A DNA stretch of 64,000 bases, taken from contig JAVTVX010000012.1 in assembly GCA_033439265.1 (NCBI GenBank), positions 12,001,501 to 12,065,500 of the forward strand, in the 5' to 3' direction. A model generated the notes under the pieces. The model worked only from the letters and a program-made list of their open reading frames with translations, searched no databases and had not been told where the DNA came from. Both the position numbers and the translations under genes were made by a program. Source of the stretch: Dillenia suffruticosa. Taxonomy: Eukaryota > Streptophyta > Magnoliopsida > Dilleniales > Dilleniaceae. This document shows positions 59,970 to 64,000 of the stretch, piece after piece. Within the stretch, counting starts at the first letter, position 1. Each line of letters begins with the position of its first letter.

Positions 59970-62006
59970 TGTTAACCTAGTAGAGTTTTGATGATGATAA
60001 ATTAAAAGAAAAATAATTCAAGAAAATCAGAAAAACAATTACAAAATTCAGAAGTCTGCAACTCGTGTCAACCTGACTAGGAAACATATCGACCTGCGTA
60101 GCAGGTCTACCAATTAAAAGCCCTACGTCAACCAATTCATAGCTATCCACACACATCGACTTGAGTAAGTTTTCATGCCAACCTAATGCATAGAACTCCT
60201 ATTAAACACAATGTATACTTCGACTTATACAAAAACGCATCGACCTGAATAGTATCAGGTGGACAAATTTAAAGTGACGTGTCAACCAATTTTTAATTTG
60301 AATAGAAATATGTCAATGTATAGAAAAGATACATCGACCTGAACTTAAATGTCTTATAAATAAGACATTCCAACATATCGATCTAAGTAAAAATCATGTC
60401 GACCTAAAACAATATGAATAGTAACACATCAACCAATTTCATTTTTGAATAGTAACACATCAACCCATTGACACAACACATCAACCTGATTGGCACTTGT
60501 CTCTTAGAAACACATCAACCTATCATTACATTTGTCGACATACATATAAACACATCAACCAATTCATCTCAACACATCAACCAATTTAACCGATAAATAG
60601 TGACACATCAACCTAGGATTAGCACACGTCGACCTGTTGGTGTTTGTTTCAAAAATACATACTTCAACACATTAGAATTCTTGTCGACCTGATGAAACAT
60701 ATCGACCAATTTATTTCATCAGGTCAACCAATTCAACTAATGAATAGTAACAAATCAACCTATGAAAAGTACATGTCGACCTGTCCATTGTTGTTTCAGA
60801 AATACAGGCATCAACCCATCAAAACACTTGTTGACCTGTAGAAACACATCGACTAATTAATTTGCCTAAGTTCACCAATTTTTATTTGCATAGTGATATG
60901 TCGATGTATGCTGAAAACATGTTGACCTGATGTTTTTTTATCCATTAAATCACACATCGACCTGTATTTCTTGTGTTGACAGAACATATACACAACGACC
61001 AATTCAGTTACACACGTCGACCAATTTTCTACCTGAATAAGAACATGTCAAAATATTAAAATGACTTGTCGACCTAACATTCACTAAGTCTCTAATATCA
61101 CACATCGACATGGCTGAAAACTTGTCGACACACATGAACACATCGACCAATTCAAAAGCATGTGTCCACCTATTGCATTTTGCATAGTTTCTTATTGACC
61201 TATGTTGGAATCTTGTCGACCTGTTTTAACAAAAATACACTATAAAATGTTTGAATTTGGGTCGATGTCCATGTTTATGAGGTCGACCTGCGTATATCAA
61301 AAATCAAATCTGGGAAACAAATTTAAAACTAACGGATCCCTTTATTTATTTGATTACTAAAATGTTTCCATTTCTATTAAAACTAACGTTCAAATGGAGT
61401 ACAAGTATATTCTGATTGGCTTATTTAAAAGAGGTGTTAGAAAAAGAAATGGAGATTCAGTGCGAACGAAAAAATATGTATAGAACTTAATGGCAGAAAT
61501 TAAATGCCTAATGTTCGGATGCACAACCACTACCAACCTTCAATGGATCTATTCAATATCTCAATAAATATTGAGGAGCAGAAAATATAAAGGAATACTC
61601 TGTAAAATCTCCATTGTGCACTTTGAAATTTCTCAACTGTCTTAAGTGTTTTCTTTAATTCTCATCTATCAAATCTGAGAAAAGAGAGCCTCAATTCTTG
61701 ACATTTGTTTCTTAAATTATTACGAGTGTCAAAAATTAAGGAGTGAGATTGAATTGAAGTGTTTTGACGAAACACTATGCAAGGTTGAACTTGAACCTGT
61801 AATCAAGTTTGTAATCTAAGCTATTAATAGAAAATCTAAGGGGAGCTTGTGAGTAGACGTATATCGAGTTTGGTGGAACAACTATAAAAATTTCTTGTAT
61901 CTTCTTTCATTAAAATTTTAATTCACTATCATCTTGTTTTAAATTTTTTAAAAATCACAAAAAGTCTATATTCAACTATTCACCTCTCCTCTCTAGTTGA
62001 ATAACA
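59970..62006 (+). mobile_element. 5' LTR of the SIRE-like copia element (2037 bp)
   Basis: Begins TGTTAACCTAGTAGAG and ends GTTGAATAACA one base before the primer-binding site. A GTCGAC-type array fills 60060-61290. The R-U5 part holds AACTTGAACCTGTAATCAAG, GAAAATCTAAGG and GTATATCGAGTTTGGTGGAAC. Confidence 0.85.
60060..61290 (+). repeat. GTCGAC-core degenerate array 5 (AGGTCGACCT and CATCGACCAATT types)
   Basis: Dozens of units alternate between TTGTCGACCTG, CACATCGACCTG and CACATCAACCAATT. The full palindrome AGGTCGACCT occurs at 61280-61289. Spacing between cores is irregular, mostly about 25-45 bp. Confidence 0.85.
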
Positions 62007-62008
62007 AT

Positions 62009-62020
62009 TGGTATCAGAGC
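62009..62020 (+). other. Primer-binding site, initiator-Met tRNA
   Basis: TGGTATCAGAGC two bases after the LTR end, an exact match to the common copia priming site. Confidence 0.9.
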
Positions 62021-62073
62021 GGGTGTGTTGTCAAGAAACTTAACAACTTAACAACTTAACACTAAAGATCCAA

Positions 62074-63364
62074 ATGGCAATCAATGGAGACAATGTACCA
62101 GTTGATGCCTGCTCAACGAATCGTACACCATTCTTCAATGGATGCAATTTCAGCTACCAAAAGCAAAGGATGTGCAATTTCATAATTGCACAAGATCTGA
62201 ATGCATGGGAAATAATTAAAGAAGGGGTTGAATTGCCTGCTGAAGAAAGAGATGGAGTATGCATGCCGGTCAAATTGAAAAATATACTATGGAGTAGAAG
62301 AAAGCCTATCAAACCAACTGCAAAGCAATTAATGTTCTTCACCTTGCACTGAGTGTCAATGAATACAATCGAGTCTTTTATGCATAACAGCAAAGGAAAT
62401 TTAGGAAAGGCTCGAACCTACCTACAAAGGGATTGATTAAGTTCATAAGAGCAAGATCAGACTGTTGAAATAAGAATATGAAATTTTCAAAATGAAGAAT
62501 AGAAAAACAATAAGTAAGATGATCACAAGATTTAATAAGCTAACCAATGAGCTCGAATTACTTGGAAAAGGAATTCCTCAAGAAGATATGGTGGACAAAA
62601 TTTTGAGAAATCTACCAAAATCATGGGAGCCCAAGGTCACTGCAATTAAGGAATCTAAAAATCTTAAAACTCTGACGATAGATGAGCTCATGGGATCTTT
62701 GACAACCCATGAGATGAAACTGAACGTGAAGGAGCCTGCCAAAGAAGAAAGAGGCAAATGACTAGCATTAAAAGCTGATAATGAGGAAAGTATGTCAAAC
62801 TCAGAAGAAAACGAGGCTCTTCTGAAAAGAAAATTCAGAAAATTCATGATGAAGAGGAGAAACAAGAACAAATTCTTCTTCAAAAAGCCAGAAAAGAAGA
62901 AAGAAATCAGATGTTTTGAATGCAAGAAGCTGAAGCATATGAAAGCTGATTGTCCTTCTTTCAAAAAGGAAAAAAAGAAACACAAAAAGGATAGAAAAGA
63001 AAATAAAAAGAAGAAGGCACTTGTTGCTTGGAGTGATGAAAACTCAAGTTGGAGTGATGAAAAGCAAGCTGAGGAATAGGCCAATGTATGCTTCATGGCA
63101 AATGAAGAACTATCAGATAGTAAGGTAAACTCTACATCATACTCCTCTTATTCTGATTCCTCTGATTCTGAAAATAATTTCACCACTAAGGAATTACGTG
63201 AAGCATTGCTAGAAACACTAAAGGAATTGAAGAGATCAAAAATGAAAAATAATTTGTTAAAGAAAAATCTAGCTGAAAATGTTAAAACTCTAGAAAAATC
63301 AAGAACTGAAATAAAAACATTAAAAAGAAAAATGTTGAGCATGAACAAAAAACTGTCAAATTGA
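62074..63364 (+). pseudogene. SIRE-like copia gag relic
   Basis: Starts at ATG 62074. Segment 1 (to 62352) has NRTPFFNGCNFSYQKQRM, the N-terminal UBN2-type Gag motif. Frame changes and stops fill 62353-62490. Segment 2 (62492-62761) has ISKMITRFNKLTNELELLGK and ILRNLPKSWEPKVTAIKES. Segment 3 (62792-63079) is Lys-rich with a CCHC zinc knuckle, CFECKKLKHMKADC. Segment 4 (63095-63364) is a Ser/Asp stretch followed by a Lys/Leu-rich coiled coil. This order matches Gag of SIRE-like elements, which forms the particle and binds RNA. At least four stops or slips block expression. Confidence 0.9.
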
Positions 63365-63559
63365 AGAAAAATTGAAAAATAAACATTTTGATGAGGACAG
63401 TAAGAAGTTAACTAATGAAAATACAATTTTAAGGAAAGAATGAGATAATTGAAAGAAAAGAACAAAAGGCTAAATACTATACTAATAAAATTCATCTAAT
63501 ACCAAGAAAAGCTAGATGCCATGCTAGGAACACAAAGAGTTGTATTTGACAATGCCGGT

Positions 63560-64000
63560 TTATGATACAACCCAAACCAAATACAAAAGAAGTTATATGA
63601 ATTCTTTGTGCCAAGTTCTAAAATTGAAAATTACAAAGATGTCACACTTGTCTGAAAATTGGACATAAATCAGAAGCATGCAAATTAAGAAACCCAATTT
63701 CAGACTGCACTAAAAATCTAAGTGTGATTAATGAATACTGCACGTACTGCAAGAAAATAGGATACTCAATTTATAATTGTTGGTTCAGAAACTCATCTAA
63801 AATGAACCTACAATGGACCCCAAAGATAAAATTAAAGCTAACTCAATCGGACCCAAAAAAATACGGGTACCAAAGGCAAAAGTGTAATTGATCTTTGCTG
63901 CACGTGTGCTTAAAATCAAGAGAATCTCTTGAGAAGTCTGTATGGTACAAAGATAGTGGGTGTTCAAAACACATGACCGGAGATATATCAAAATTCTCTT
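63560..64000 (+). pseudogene. Copia zinc-knuckle repeats and protease start
   Basis: Plus-strand readings show a CCHC motif CHTCLKIGHKSEAC (63640-63680) and a second, CTYCKKIGYSIYNC (63738-63780), where Tyr replaces the zinc-binding His. After a stop near 63887 comes WYKDSGCSKHMTGD (63944-63985), the DSG aspartic-protease active-site motif of copia polyproteins (usual WYLDSGCSRHMTG). The reading is cut by the window end. Its role is polyprotein cleavage. Confidence 0.85.

Larger units (their letters stand above)
59970..64000 (+). mobile_element. SIRE-like copia element, 5' part
   Basis: LTR (59970-62006), Met-tRNA primer-binding site (62009-62020), gag relic and start of the protease in order on the plus strand. 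The rest lies beyond the window. It inserted into the older gypsy relic; its right target duplication cannot be checked here. Confidence 0.85.

Noticed and set aside
60060-61290. CRISPR-like array
   Set aside because: Units are degenerate, spacing irregular, no uniform repeat/spacer pattern, and the sequence is a plant LTR.
62578-63096. 172-codon Phe/Leu/Ser-rich minus-strand frame
   Set aside because: It is the antisense of the Lys/Glu-rich copia gag.

Overview
This is nuclear DNA from a flowering plant, probably a eudicot with a large, repeat-rich genome; the species cannot be named. Evidence: spliced coding of a plant-type SWAP/SURP splicing factor; plant-specific repeat families (SIRE-like and other Ty1/copia, chromodomain Ty3/gypsy with very long LTRs, a CACTA element, a tRNA-derived SINE); and no bacterial-type gene. 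Nearly everything is nested, decayed transposable elements. The only host gene recognised is the SWAP-like locus, minus strand, with two exons at 34225-34791 and 38396-38530.

Layout. 1-1094: truncated gypsy LTR. 2022-3102 and 13855-14760: a copia element (LTR, primer-binding site, leader, gag relic) split by a minus-strand gypsy element (3103-13854) that holds two solo LTRs (5894-8429, 10214-13100). 14800-17478: a plant-transposon-protein relic, a GTCGAC-rich array, a caulimovirid-type movement-protein fossil and a copia LTR tail. 17479-30171: a second copia element whose integrase frame was hit by LTR insertions at 17613-23768 (itself holding 18299-22086), 23861-26683 and 27092-28310; its polypurine tract and 3' LTR follow. 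30172-31690: another copia LTR fragment. 31815-32002: a SINE with a perfect 17-bp target duplication.

34225-40964: SWAP-like exons, with solo LTRs 35069-38224 (in the intron) and 38565-40959 (just upstream of an exon). 41471-46920: a CACTA element holding solo LTR 42734-45717. 47850-49558 and 59926-59969: an old gypsy 3' end, split by a full-length chromovirus-type gypsy element (49564-59920; paired LTRs, 5-bp duplication GAGTC, gag, protease, RT, RNase H, integrase, chromodomain). 59970-64000: the 5' part of a SIRE-like copia element running off the window.

No intact, active transposition gene set is visible: the full gypsy copy carries stops plus changed RT and integrase catalytic residues. 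The strongest leads are structural: a hairpin kept at the outer end of diverged gypsy LTRs by compensatory change, a GAGTAT/ATACTC inverted repeat shared by eight or more LTRs, palindromic GTCGAC arrays in several copia LTRs with element-specific flanks, and the movement-protein fossil. All boundaries were found by eye from terminal TG/CA and target duplications.
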